Assembly: GCA_052161885.1 (NCBI GenBank)
Contig: CP197396.1
Location: 4,588,001-4,652,000 of the forward strand
Source: QKTW01 sp052161885
GTDB taxonomy: Bacteria > Bacteroidota > Bacteroidia > Chitinophagales > Chitinophagaceae
Length of the DNA: 64,000 nucleotides
Direction: 5' to 3'
Every line of letters begins with the position of its first letter. The stretch's first letter is position 1. A program made the position numbers and the translations under genes. Shown here piece after piece: positions 25,814 through 38,231 of the stretch. The notes beneath the pieces were generated by a model. The model was not told where the DNA came from. It did not search any database and worked only from the letters and a program-made list of their open reading frames with translations.

Positions 25814-25996
25814 TGCCGGTAGATCTTTGTATCTGAAAGCACCCGGAAAGGTTATACCCCAAAAGAACGAAAAGCACCTTTCTCTTATTGAAACAAAGCC
25901 CGGCACATTTACCCCAAGCCCGGACAAAAAAGAAGCGATGTAATTGCGTTGATCCCTGGATCCATGAAAGCGCCTCACATCGCTTTCTTTTTTTGT
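25814..25996 (+). ncRNA. Candidate structured RNA, copy B of a twin element
   Basis: Same ordered motifs as copy A: TGCCGGTAGATCTTTGTATC (a near match to a -7 box is within it), GTTATACCCC, GAAACAAAGCCCGG, CCCGGACA, then a closing hairpin: AAAGAAGCGATGT (25929-25941) pairs with ACATCGCTTTCTTT (25978-25991) with one bulge. The hairpin loop holds CCCTGGATCCATGAAA (25954-25969) and eight T follow the C. An internal stem GAAAGGT/ACCTTTC (25847-25853 / 25877-25883) is also possible. Small minus-strand frames across it look random. It reads as a terminated transcript of about 180 bases. Confidence 0.55.
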
Positions 25997-26007
25997 GCAA
26001 TTCCCTC

Positions 26008-26352
26008 TTATTCAAATTGTTTATCGAGATCTGAGAACCGTATGGGCTTTTCCAGCACATAGAAGCGTGCATCAACAGGCATATCCGGGAAAGAAGGATG
26101 GTATGCGCTCATAAGATGGATTGTGATATCCGGAAATTCGAAGCAGATGCGGGGCGCAATAGACCAGCCTTCGCCATCAGGCAGGTTGTTGTCGAGGAAT
26201 ACAATGTCAGGTTTGATCGTTTTAAGCTTTTTCAGACCGTCATCCAGTGTATGGGAAAGAAATACCTCAAAGTTTTTTCGGAGGAAATAACCTTTTAAAA
26301 GAAGTGACAGATCTTTTTCATCATCAATAATCAATACTTTTTTGCTTTCCAT
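26008..26352 (-). CDS. Stand-alone receiver-domain protein (response regulator)
   Basis: 114 residues, a single CheY-like receiver domain and nothing else. Motifs: KVLIIDDEKDLS with the acidic pair, phosphoacceptor Asp in DIVFLDNNLPDGEGW, the Ser/Thr position in IHLMSAYHP, and the Lys in YVLEKPIRFSDL. Without an output domain it must act by protein contact or pass phosphate in a relay. A second, unrelated receiver protein lies 152 bases upstream on the same strand. No kinase is adjacent. The short C-terminus ends LDKQFE, trimmed by a few residues relative to typical receivers. Confidence 0.9.
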   Translation of the reverse strand: MESKKVLIIDDEKDLSLLLKGYFLRKNFEVFLSHTLDDGLKKLKTIKPDIVFLDNNLPDGEGWSIAPRICFEFPDITIHLMSAYHPSFPDMPVDARFYVLEKPIRFSDLDKQFE

Positions 26353-26504
26353 GCCTATTGATAGATTGTGGGCTGTTGTGGTTTGGTATCAGGCAGTGCG
26401 AAACTGTTGTCCGGTATGTTTTTATCTGCATCCCGGCAGTGCACCTGATATATTGCCCGAAGCCTTTCTTTTTCTATGCAAATACAATGCCCAGGCTGCA
26501 TTTT

Positions 26505-26945
26505 TTATTGGTTGATGGGTATTTTTCCTGAATTTATCCAGTAGCTCCTGAGTGTGGCGACCGTTTCCAGCAGGTGCTCAAAACTGTTGGGCTTTGTTAT
26601 ATAAGCATTTGCCCCCAGTTCGTAGCAGCGTTTCATTTCCTGCTCATTATTGGTGGTACTAAAAATAATTACCGGGATATTTCTCAGTGCAGGCTGTTGC
26701 TTTAACTCCACAAGTACTTCCCTGCCGTCTTTTTTGGGCATGTTCAGATCCATAAGGATAAAGCTGGGCAGTATATATTTGCCGGCGCCTGAAGTTATTT
26801 TGTGAAGGAAGTCCATTACCTCCATCCCGTTTTCTACAAATTGCAGTTTCTCTGCAAACCCGTTTTCCTCAAACGCAGCCTGCAGCAGGAAACGATCATC
26901 TGCATCGTCTTCCGCAATCAATATGAAAATGTCCTGTTTGTTCAT
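26505..26945 (-). CDS. Stand-alone response regulator, Rcp1-like receiver
   Basis: 146 residues. Receiver domain of the Rcp1 type, which are single-domain regulators often linked to phytochrome-like or hybrid kinases. Motifs: IFILIAEDDADDRFLLQ, a long alpha1 followed by VENGMEVMDFL, phosphoacceptor Asp in FILMDLNMPKKDG, the Thr in VIIFSTTNNEQE, and the Lys in NAYITKPNSFE. The DGREVL and Glu/Asp-rich start match this subfamily. Same strand as the receiver gene at 26008 and probably expressed with it; the pair has no kinase in this window. Confidence 0.92.
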   Translation of the reverse strand: MNKQDIFILIAEDDADDRFLLQAAFEENGFAEKLQFVENGMEVMDFLHKITSGAGKYILPSFILMDLNMPKKDGREVLVELKQQPALRNIPVIIFSTTNNEQEMKRCYELGANAYITKPNSFEHLLETVATLRSYWINSGKIPINQ

Positions 26946-27068
26946 GCTTATTGATTATAAAGGTATTGAAATACAGTATGAAAACAGGGAGGTGTTTATA
27001 AATAATTAATAGTTTTAACAATCAGAGTTGTTGTAAAAAAAATTATACATTTTTAAAAGGGGTATGCA

Positions 27069-27884
27069 ATGGATGCAGAATCAGGTTACGGGAAAATAAA
27101 CAGGGAATTGTGGAATGCCCGCACTACGTATCATCTTCAGTCTTCATTTTATGATATGGAGGGTTTTATTAATGGAAAATCTTCCCTGAATGAAATAGAG
27201 CTTTCACTGCTCGGGGATGTGGCCGGAAAAGAGATATTGCACCTGCAATGTCATTTCGGACAGGATACACTGTCACTCGCCCGTATGGGGGCTGCTGTTA
27301 CCGGAGTCGACTTATCAGATGTGGCTATCCGGGAGGCGGAACTGCTGGCTGCACAGCTGGAGTTGCCCGCAACATTTATCGGCTGCAATATCTACGACCT
27401 GCCACAGCATCTCGATAAGGAGTTTGATGTTGTGTTTACAACCTATGGTACCGTAGGCTGGTTGCCGGATATGAAAACCTGGGCAGCCCTAGTAGCCCGG
27501 TATCTGAAGCCTGAAGGTATATTTGTTTTTGCGGATTTTCATCCTGTTATATGGATGTTCAGCAACGATTTCAGCCGCCTGGAGTATTCTTATTTCAATA
27601 CGGGAGCTATTGTAGAAACAGAGTCAGGTACGTACGCAGATCGCAGCGCGCCGGTGGCATTAAAGTCGGTAGGCTGGAACCACGGGATTACAGAAGTGCT
27701 GCAGAACTTACTGGATACGGGTTTGCAGCTGCAGCAATTTAAAGAATATGATTACTCTCCTTATAATTGTTTCAGTGATGCGGTAGAAATTCATCCCGGC
27801 CGTTTTCAGCTGAAAGGCAAAGAAGGAGTATTGCCCATGGTATATGCTTTGAAAATGATAAAGAAGGGTAGGTTGAAAGGTTAA
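27069..27884 (+). CDS. Class I SAM-dependent methyltransferase
   Basis: 271 residues. Rossmann-type methyltransferase. Motif I is ILHLQCHFGQDTLSLARMG, followed by VTGVDLSDVAI (acidic residue binding the ribose), motif II region FDVVFTTYGTVGWLPD, and post-motif KPEGIFVFADFHPV. The LQCHFGQDT variant is typical of a family of methyltransferases of unknown acceptor. The last codons and stop lie within a GGTTAAT-type repeat (27871-27904), so the terminal residues RLKG may be repeat-derived. Single gene; the substrate cannot be told. Confidence 0.9.
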   Translation: MDAESGYGKINRELWNARTTYHLQSSFYDMEGFINGKSSLNEIELSLLGDVAGKEILHLQCHFGQDTLSLARMGAAVTGVDLSDVAIREAELLAAQLELPATFIGCNIYDLPQHLDKEFDVVFTTYGTVGWLPDMKTWAALVARYLKPEGIFVFADFHPVIWMFSNDFSRLEYSYFNTGAIVETESGTYADRSAPVALKSVGWNHGITEVLQNLLDTGLQLQQFKEYDYSPYNCFSDAVEIHPGRFQLKGKEGVLPMVYALKMIKKGRLKG

Positions 27885-27904
27885 TAAGTTGATAGGTTAA
27901 TAGG
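27871..27904 (+). repeat. GGTTAAT/GTTGATAGG simple repeat, left flank of the rRNA operon
   Basis: Short periodic repeat with units of the GGTTAATAAGTTGATAGG kind. Its reverse-complement counterpart occurs at 34161-34190 on the other side of the rRNA operon. It overlaps the end of the methyltransferase gene. Confidence 0.6.
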
Positions 27905-27982
27905 GGAATCGCTGTGCCGCCGCGAGAAAAAAACTTAAATGAACAGAGGCTGTTACGATCAAAAGCCTTACGCGACAAGGGG

Positions 27983-28009
27983 CTTAGCGGTCTTAGCGGT
28001 CTCTTAGCG
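27983..28009 (+). repeat. CTTAGCG triple repeat, left flank of the rRNA operon
   Basis: Three copies of CTTAGCG at 27983, 27992 and 28003. On the right flank (34090-34116) three copies of CGCAAAG occur, the reverse complement of CTTTGCG. Bases 27905-28143 between this region and the first promoter hold no gene I would support. Confidence 0.6.
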
Positions 28010-28143
28010 AGAAAGAAACTACCTGGCAAGGCGCTGGCTGCTCCTAATCACTGATCCGGTCTGTGGACGTATATTTTAAAAAATGTGCGATAGTAAGATG
28101 AGGTATTTGAAGGGCGTGAAAGAGAGATAGTGTGGGCGGGTAG

Positions 28144-28173
28144 TTGTAAATATGGATAAGAGCTTTACCTTTG
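28144..28173 (+). promoter_or_regulatory. rRNA operon promoter P1
   Basis: -33 TTG (28144-28146), 19-base spacer, -7 TACCTTTG (28166-28173), followed by CACTCCGCTT. First of three tandem copies of the same promoter pattern. Confidence 0.8.
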
Positions 28174-28292
28174 CACTCCGCTTTTGAAAAGGGGTGGTTA
28201 GTTCTTAAGGTGTTGCGGTTATGAAGAGGGGTTGGAAATACGGTTTAAGTATTGCGGTTCACGGGGTAACGGAAAAAAACTTTTGAAGAAGG

Positions 28293-28323
28293 TTTGGAGA
28301 ATAAGAAAAGGTTACTACCTTTG
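28293..28323 (+). promoter_or_regulatory. rRNA operon promoter P2
   Basis: -33 TTTG (28293-28296), 19-base spacer, -7 TACCTTTG (28316-28323), followed by CACTCCGCTT as in P1. Best match to the Bacteroidota consensus of the three. Confidence 0.85.
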
Positions 28324-28411
28324 CACTCCGCTTCAGAAAAAAGTGGATACGGAAAGTTCTTCATAAGTAGTTGAGAGAGAGGGAGTAGCGGTAAAAAAAT
28401 CTTTAAAAAGA

Positions 28412-28443
28412 TTTGGATAAAAGGAAAAGAGGTTGTAAGTTTG
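28412..28443 (+). promoter_or_regulatory. rRNA operon promoter P3
   Basis: -33 TTTG (28412-28415), 20-base spacer, -7 TAAGTTTG (28436-28443), followed by CAACCCGGTT. Closest to 16S, about 320 bases upstream of it. Confidence 0.8.
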
Positions 28444-28573
28444 CAACCCGGTTGAGCGGAAGGGAAGAAAGTAAGTTCTTAAAGTAATAAAGGTCACAGG
28501 GTTCAAGGCCCGGAAAATAAAGAAGCGGTTCAACCCCGCGGTGCACTGCAAGAGCTACGATATACAGTAGCAA

Positions 28574-28597
28574 TGTTCTTTGAAAGATTGGGAAGCA
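28574..28597 (+). promoter_or_regulatory. boxA-like element in the 16S leader
   Basis: TGTTCTTTGAAAGATTGGGA is nearly repeated before 23S (30785). It resembles boxA-type antitermination signals (TGYTCTTTRA). A leader hairpin GTGGAG/CTCCAC follows at 28614-28633. The leader 28175-28767 has no gene. Confidence 0.6.
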
Positions 28598-28767
28598 AAT
28601 AAAGAAAAGCAGTTGTGGAGATGAAGTTCTCCACGACAGGTAAGGGAACGGTCTAAGGACTGTTATCCAAAAGCGTAATTAACTATTACGATCACGACAA
28701 GTCAATTGAAATATAATGAGAGTTAGATTTCATCTTTTTGATAAGTCAGTGGTTGAACAATTCATTT

Positions 28768-30287
<1,520 letters not shown>

Positions 30288-30425
30288 AGAGCTTAACCTG
30301 TATTGCTTTTCTGCTTCCCGATATCTTTCAAGATATTTTTAAAGTTCTTAACATCAGTAAGATGGCCTCCGGGTAAGGAATGGTCATTAGCTAATTAGCT
30401 AATTCAACTAATCGGCTAATTAACC

Positions 30426-30499
30426 AGATCCGTAGCTCAGTTGGTTAGAGCGCTACACTGATAATGTAGAGGTCCCCAGTTCAAATCTGGGCGGGTCTA
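30426..30499 (+). tRNA. tRNA-Ile (anticodon GAT)
   Basis: Cloverleaf with acceptor AGATCCG/CGGGTCT (one G-T pair), D-arm GCTCAGTTGGTTAGAGC, anticodon stem CTACA/TGTAG around loop CTGATAA with GAT, and T-arm with GTTCAAATC. CCA is not encoded. It sits in the 16S-23S spacer, the usual place. Confidence 0.97.
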
Positions 30500-30581
30500 C
30501 AAGTAAAGAAAACGAAGTTCTTAATTTAAGTACATTACGAGTCTGAAGCGCAGGCTGTAGACTACGAACTCAGGAGTAAAT

Positions 30582-30655
30582 GGGGGGTTAGCTCAGCTGG
30601 CTAGAGCACCTGCCTTGCACGCAGGGGGTCATCGGTTCGACTCCGATATCCTCCA
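30582..30655 (+). tRNA. tRNA-Ala (anticodon TGC)
   Basis: Acceptor GGGGGGT/ATCCTCC with two G-T pairs, D-arm AGCTCAGCTGGCTAGAGC, anticodon loop CTTGCAC with TGC, T-arm GGTTCGACTCC. CCA is not encoded. Pairs with tRNA-Ile in the spacer, as in most Bacteroidota operons. Confidence 0.97.
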
Positions 30656-30784
30656 CTTTTTAAAACTGAGGGGTGGATGAGCGTAATGTAAGATGTAACC
30701 GTAAAGGCGGAAAAAAACAGTTCAATTCTGTTTACATCACAGCAGTCTTGATACTTAATACTTGTTACTAAGTAGCCAGACGAA

Positions 30785-30809
30785 AGTTCTTTGACATATT
30801 GGGAAAGCA
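30785..30809 (+). promoter_or_regulatory. boxA-like element before 23S
   Basis: AGTTCTTTGACATATTGGGA closely matches the element in the 16S leader at 28574. Its position before 23S mirrors the boxA duplication known in E. coli rrn operons. Confidence 0.6.
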
Positions 30810-30873
30810 ATTTTAGCTATGAAGCTTAGTAATAAGCAACATAGCGGATGTAGTAAAGAAAAATAAAACAACA

Positions 30874-33753
<2,880 letters not shown>

Positions 33754-33894
33754 TTACTTTACAAAATGCATTTATAAAGTTGCTGACTCAGTATGTCACG
33801 ATATTTTAGGAGTAGCAAGTAGCAAGACAAAAGTATCAAGACCGCACATCTTGATACCTGGTACTAACTACTTGATACTATCCGGTAAGATCTT

Positions 33895-34003
<109 letters not shown>

Positions 34004-34011
34004 ATTTATTT

Positions 34012-34042
34012 AAAACCTCAGTCAACTGACTGAGGTTTTTTT
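34012..34042 (+). terminator. Terminator of the rRNA operon
   Basis: CCTCAGTCA (34016-34024) pairs with TGACTGAGG (34027-34035), extended by A/T pairs, followed by seven T. Confidence 0.9.
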
Positions 34043-34089
34043 GTTTTTAGACCTATAGCATCTGCCGCTGTCTTTTTACCGCAGAGAAA

Positions 34090-34116
34090 CGCAAAGATGC
34101 GCAAAGAGGCGCAAAG
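34090..34116 (+). repeat. CGCAAAG triple repeat, right flank of the rRNA operon
   Basis: CGCAAAG at 34090, 34100 and 34110, a 10-base period. It mirrors the CTTAGCG repeat at 27983 in reverse orientation. Confidence 0.6.
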
Positions 34117-34160
34117 TCATGTTAGTTGCTCACAGCGTCACGCAGACCACATTAACGAAT

Positions 34161-34190
34161 CAACCTATTAACCTGTTAACTTACCAACCT
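34161..34190 (+). repeat. AACCTATTAACC simple repeat, right flank of the rRNA operon
   Basis: CAACCTATTAACCTGTTAAC and following bases are the reverse-complement type of the repeat at 27871-27904. With the CGCAAAG repeat it forms a mirrored pair around the operon. Confidence 0.6.
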
Positions 34191-34223
34191 GCACCGCCTC
34201 ATAGCACCACAAGCCATCAACGC

Positions 34224-34253
34224 CCGCCTGTCCGGAGCCTTTCGGGCAGGCGG
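34224..34253. repeat. REP-like GC-rich palindrome, copy 2
   Basis: CCGCCTGTCCG (34224-34234) pairs with CGGGCAGGCGG (34243-34253) around GAGCCTTT. Same hairpin class as the copies at 22962 and 50749. No T run follows. Confidence 0.6.
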
Positions 34254-34330
34254 CCAGCGCCGAAAATCCGCTTAATAGACTCCCTCAGGCTCGGAACAAA
34301 AATGAAGATGTGTGGTTATTAGGGGAAATG

Positions 34331-36160
34331 TTACTCCGCAACGGGTGCATCAGTGTCATCTTTGTGAAAATATTCCCAGATGAGACGTGCTTTGGAGGTG
34401 CCGATAGCTTTTGCTATTTCACGTTGAGTAAGCGCTTTGATTTTATTTACAGAACGGAACATCTGCAGCAATTCTGTAGCTGTTTTTTCGCCGATACCAG
34501 GTATAGCCTCAAGTTCGTTTTTAATGGTTCCTTTGCTGCGTATCTGCCGGTGAAATGTGATACCAAAACGGTGCACTTCATCACGTATACGGCGTACTAA
34601 CAAGTGTGCCGGACTATCATAAGGAAGTTGTAGCGGTTCACTGTCGCCGGGGAAGAATATGGATTCCTCTCTTTTGGCAAGCCCTACGAGGGTCATACGG
34701 CCGGTGAGTCCCAGCTTTTCTATACTTTCCAGTGCTGCACCCAGTTGTCCTTTCCCACCATCTATAATCACTAACTGAGGCAATGATTTACGTTCATCCA
34801 TAAGTCGCTTATAACGGCGGTATACCACCTCTGACATGGATGCAAAGTCATTAATGCCTTCGACCGTTTTTACGTGATAATGCCTGTATTCCTTCTTTGC
34901 AGGTAAGCCATTCTGAAAGCATACCATAGCGGATACGGGATACGACCCCTGGAAGTTGGAGTTATCAAAGCATTCGATATGAACCGGAAGATCGGGTAGT
35001 TGCAATGAGTCCTGCAGTTCTTCCAGTACCTGCATGGCTGCTGCCTGTGTCATATCGCCCAGCTGAAGGGAATCTTTTTTCTTAATATCTGCACGGAAAA
35101 TCTCTGCATTTTTAATGGCAAGATCCAGTAGTTTTTTCTTATCGCCGGCTTTGGGTATGGTTACCTGTATGTTTTCTTCCGCCACATCAACTGACACTGG
35201 TACAATCACTTCACGGGCGTTGCTTTGATATGTTTCACGTAAACGTGCCAGTGCGAGCGACAGTACATCGGCATCTTCCTCTTCCAGCTTTTTTTCTACC
35301 TGTATAGTTTTGGCGTAGATGATGCTGCCATTGCTTACCATCATATAGTTTACAAAAGCATTGTCGCCATCGCCCAGGATGCATGCTACGTCAACATTTC
35401 CGATGTGTGGATTTACAACGGTTGAGCGGCTCTGATAGGTCTGCAGGGAGTCTATTTTGCTTTTTACCACTGCTGCTTTTTCAAATTTCATTTCTGCAGC
35501 ATATGCCATCATTTCGGTTTTCAGTGCTTTGATCACTTCGCCGATATTTCCCTTCATAATATGCCGTATCTGCTGAAGGTTCTCAGCATAATCTTCTTTT
35601 GTCTGCAGGCCTTCGCACGGTCCTTTGCAGTTGCCGAGATGATATTCCAGGCATACTTTAAATTTTCCGCGTGCTATGTTCTGTGGTGTAAGATTGAGAT
35701 TGCAGGTACGTAATGGAATATTGTGTTTTACGAGTTCGAGCAGTTCGCGTACGCGCCCTACGCTGGTAAATGGTCCGAGGTATTCTGAGCCGTCGCGTAT
35801 AACCCGGCGTGTAAGAAACACTCTGGGAAAATCCTCTCTTTTAATAACGATATACGGATATGTTTTATCGTCTTTGAGATCTATATTGTATTTGGGCTGG
35901 TAATGTTTTATCAATGAATTTTCCAGCAGGAAAGCATCGTGTTCGGTATCGGTTACTGTAAATTCTATATGGTGGATCAGCGATACCAGTAGCTTTGTCT
36001 TAAAATTATCCAGCGTTTTATTGAAATACGATCCTACACGTTTACGCAGGTCCTTGGCTTTACCTACATACAGTAATTCATTATTATAATCGTAGTATTT
36101 GTAGCAGCCTGGCTGATGTGGTATGGATGGCGCCACTTTGCTGAATTCATCACGTGTCAT
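34331..36160 (-). CDS. uvrC: Excinuclease ABC subunit C
   Basis: 609 residues, normal length. Makes the 3' and 5' incisions in nucleotide excision repair with UvrA and UvrB. N-terminal GIY-YIG nuclease (PGCYKYYDYNNELLYVGKAK with the Arg in DLRKRVGSYF), Cys cluster CLEYHLGNCKGPC near residue 170-190, UVR motif (MKFEKAAVVKSKIDSLQTY), RNase H-like C-terminal nuclease (HIECFDNSNFQGSYPVSAMV, VIIDGGKGQL), and a tail helix-hairpin-helix (LEAIPGIGEKTATELLQMF). Start ATG at 36160 gives the usual N-terminus. It stands alone; uvrA/uvrB are not in the window. Confidence 0.97.
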   Translation of the reverse strand: MTRDEFSKVAPSIPHQPGCYKYYDYNNELLYVGKAKDLRKRVGSYFNKTLDNFKTKLLVSLIHHIEFTVTDTEHDAFLLENSLIKHYQPKYNIDLKDDKTYPYIVIKREDFPRVFLTRRVIRDGSEYLGPFTSVGRVRELLELVKHNIPLRTCNLNLTPQNIARGKFKVCLEYHLGNCKGPCEGLQTKEDYAENLQQIRHIMKGNIGEVIKALKTEMMAYAAEMKFEKAAVVKSKIDSLQTYQSRSTVVNPHIGNVDVACILGDGDNAFVNYMMVSNGSIIYAKTIQVEKKLEEEDADVLSLALARLRETYQSNAREVIVPVSVDVAEENIQVTIPKAGDKKKLLDLAIKNAEIFRADIKKKDSLQLGDMTQAAAMQVLEELQDSLQLPDLPVHIECFDNSNFQGSYPVSAMVCFQNGLPAKKEYRHYHVKTVEGINDFASMSEVVYRRYKRLMDERKSLPQLVIIDGGKGQLGAALESIEKLGLTGRMTLVGLAKREESIFFPGDSEPLQLPYDSPAHLLVRRIRDEVHRFGITFHRQIRSKGTIKNELEAIPGIGEKTATELLQMFRSVNKIKALTQREIAKAIGTSKARLIWEYFHKDDTDAPVAE

Positions 36161-36187
36161 CGGTCTTTCTCCTTATTGCAAACTACA

Positions 36188-36781
36188 TTAAAAGCGGTAT
36201 ACAACCATCATATCTTTTCTGGATCCTATGAGTGGATTCTCATGCTGCTGTATCTGCAGTATTTTTGCCTCAGAATAGTATAGTTTTTCGGTTTTGCTAT
36301 TCCAGAAAGAGTGTTGTCCTGCCTCTATATATAAGGTTTTGACATGGCCTTCAATGTCCAGGTTCAGCTGCAGCGTTTGGGTAAAAAGTTTGGGGCTTTT
36401 CGCTTTATAATACAGAATTCTCATGCCGGATGCAGAGTCCTGAAAATCTGAACAATCATACTGGCCAAGAAATTTCGGGTCGCCGATATCGGTTTCGGAA
36501 AATATTCTGAAAATACTGCCCCAATCAATAGAGAATGCGCCTACAAGTGAGGAGTCGCGTTGTCCGTTGAGGGTTGCTGTCCGGGTAAAGGTGATGGGTA
36601 AGCCCTGGTATTTGTTCCATTCATACAGTATAAACTGTTTTACAGGGAAATATGTTCCATTATTATTTCCTACATTTGTGGTGCCGGATTCCTGTTTTTC
36701 ATTACAGGAACACGAAAGCAAAAACGAAACGACAGCGAGTGTGAGTACCCTTATATTAGTCTGGTTGCTAATTAATGGCAT
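36188..36781 (-). CDS. Putative lipoprotein, unknown function
   Basis: About 197 residues from the ATG at 36781, chosen because it gives a compact lipoprotein signal (MPLISNQTNIRVLTL, lipobox LLSC); an in-frame ATG at 36802 adds seven residues. After the Cys comes a linker with Asn/Gly/Thr (NVGNNNGTYFP). The body has beta-rich sequence with WNKYQGLPITFTRTATLNGQ and a C-terminal GHVKTLYIEAGQHSFW motif. No family recognised. It ends 27 bases from the uvrC start and may be co-transcribed with uvrC. Upstream it is divergent from a secreted protein gene. Confidence 0.7.
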   Translation of the reverse strand: MPLISNQTNIRVLTLAVVSFLLSCSCNEKQESGTTNVGNNNGTYFPVKQFILYEWNKYQGLPITFTRTATLNGQRDSSLVGAFSIDWGSIFRIFSETDIGDPKFLGQYDCSDFQDSASGMRILYYKAKSPKLFTQTLQLNLDIEGHVKTLYIEAGQHSFWNSKTEKLYYSEAKILQIQQHENPLIGSRKDMMVVYRF

Positions 36782-36843
36782 GTATATTGCATATTGTAGC
36801 ATAAAGATAATAAAGAAGTACCCGCTGGTAACATACCCCTGAG

Positions 36844-38220
36844 ATGAAACATTGTAAACTGATAGTATTTATGCTGCTGCTGTCGTGTTTTTCACGAAAT
36901 GCAATGGCGCAGGTTCCGGAGAATTCCTGCATCCGGGATTTTGCCTGGCGTAATGCAGATGGTTCAGAACAAACAGTTTACAAAACCCTTGATAAGGGCA
37001 AAATGATCCTTCTTGTCTCAGGATGCAGAGGAACCAAGGCTACTGAAAGCCTGATCAGCTCACTTACACTTCAGAAAATTAACCAGGAACACGGATTGAA
37101 ATTTCAGCCCGATGTTCAACCTTTCAGCACAAATGATGTGCAGGTAATCCTGTACAATAATCAGCCTTCGTTGGCCGGAGGAAGCCTGTTAACATGTGTT
37201 AACTTCCCGATAACAGATAATGTTGCAGATAATGATCTGCCGGCAGCTTATACAGAACCGTACCTGCTGCTCATTACACCAGACAGGCTGATACACTCCA
37301 TTCCCACCGGTAATGAAAATGCAGTTTCCCTGTACAAAACAGTTTCCCGTTATAAAACACAGTACGCACCATCCGCGTCTCCGGATGTACGTTTACTCCG
37401 GTGTGTTACACAACCGGTGTATAACAATCATTTCTCTGCAAAACTGTATTTTCAGAATTTCAGCACGCTTCCGCTCCGAGCGGTAAAGGTTACGCTTTAT
37501 GCCGATGATCAGGTGATCGCGGTTAAAACATGGACCGGAAACCTGGGCAGCCTGGAAGATGCAGGTACCGAAATTTCGGGAGTTATTCCGGGAAAAGCGC
37601 ATATTAAATTAACTGTTGCCACTGCCGGGGAAAGCTATACGCTGAATAATACCTGGGAGGCGCTGAATGGAAAGGCATATGACATAGCAGATGCAGTATC
37701 GCTACCTTTCAGCACTTCTTTTGACAACCAGATGCCTGAAAGCTGGGCAGCGACAGATGGAGCTATGTTTTCTGTAGTGGAAACAGGCGGGCAGCAAAAA
37801 GACATTGGCCATGCGCTGCGTATAGGTTTCAATAAAAAAATGCCGTTGCAGTCCGATACATTGTACATGGGGCATTACAATTTCGGAGAGCATCCGTTTC
37901 TGAACTTCAATTGGGCTTATGCTCCTTCTTCCGAATACGCCGGCGCGAATATTAAATTTATTGCATCTGCAGATGAAGGAAAAACCTGGGAGGAACTAAA
38001 AACTTTTGAAGGGCAAAAGCTGGCTACCGCTAATGTACAATCCTATCCTTTGCTGCCTCAGGGAAAACATACATGGAAAAAAGAGTATGTAAACCTACAG
38101 GCAATAGCTGGTAAAACCAATGTATGGATAGCAATGGTTGCGGTTGCGGATTTTACTAATGATGGCTACCTGGGCAATCTGTACCTCTTCAATGATCCTG
38201 CTACAATGGCCATCCGCTGA
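36844..38220 (+). CDS. Secreted protein with choice-of-anchor J-like C-terminal domain
   Basis: 458 residues. Signal peptide MKHCKLIVFMLLLSCFSRNAMAQ. The N-terminal about 150 residues (CIRDFAWRNADGSEQ, GKMILLVSGCRGTKATESLI) resemble a thioredoxin-fold or similar alpha/beta domain but no active Cys pair is clear. The middle region is beta-rich (VKVTLYADDQVIAVKTWTGN). The last part (PFSTSFDNQMPESWAATDGA, HPFLNFNWAYAP) fits a choice-of-anchor J / jelly-roll domain used by T9SS-exported proteins. No C-terminal sorting domain with PNP motif is seen. The function is unknown. It ends 11 bases before the IS982 element. Confidence 0.75.
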   Translation: MKHCKLIVFMLLLSCFSRNAMAQVPENSCIRDFAWRNADGSEQTVYKTLDKGKMILLVSGCRGTKATESLISSLTLQKINQEHGLKFQPDVQPFSTNDVQVILYNNQPSLAGGSLLTCVNFPITDNVADNDLPAAYTEPYLLLITPDRLIHSIPTGNENAVSLYKTVSRYKTQYAPSASPDVRLLRCVTQPVYNNHFSAKLYFQNFSTLPLRAVKVTLYADDQVIAVKTWTGNLGSLEDAGTEISGVIPGKAHIKLTVATAGESYTLNNTWEALNGKAYDIADAVSLPFSTSFDNQMPESWAATDGAMFSVVETGGQQKDIGHALRIGFNKKMPLQSDTLYMGHYNFGEHPFLNFNWAYAPSSEYAGANIKFIASADEGKTWEELKTFEGQKLATANVQSYPLLPQGKHTWKKEYVNLQAIAGKTNVWIAMVAVADFTNDGYLGNLYLFNDPATMAIR

Positions 38221-38231
38221 TTGTTTAATTA

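Noticed and set aside
24865..25996. Twin elements considered as integron attC sites around a cassette gene
   Set aside because: No RYYYAAC/GTTRRRY core sites and no integrase were seen.
27983..28009. Short repeats considered as a CRISPR array
   Set aside because: Units are 7 bases with 2-4 base gaps, with no spacers and no cas genes in the window.
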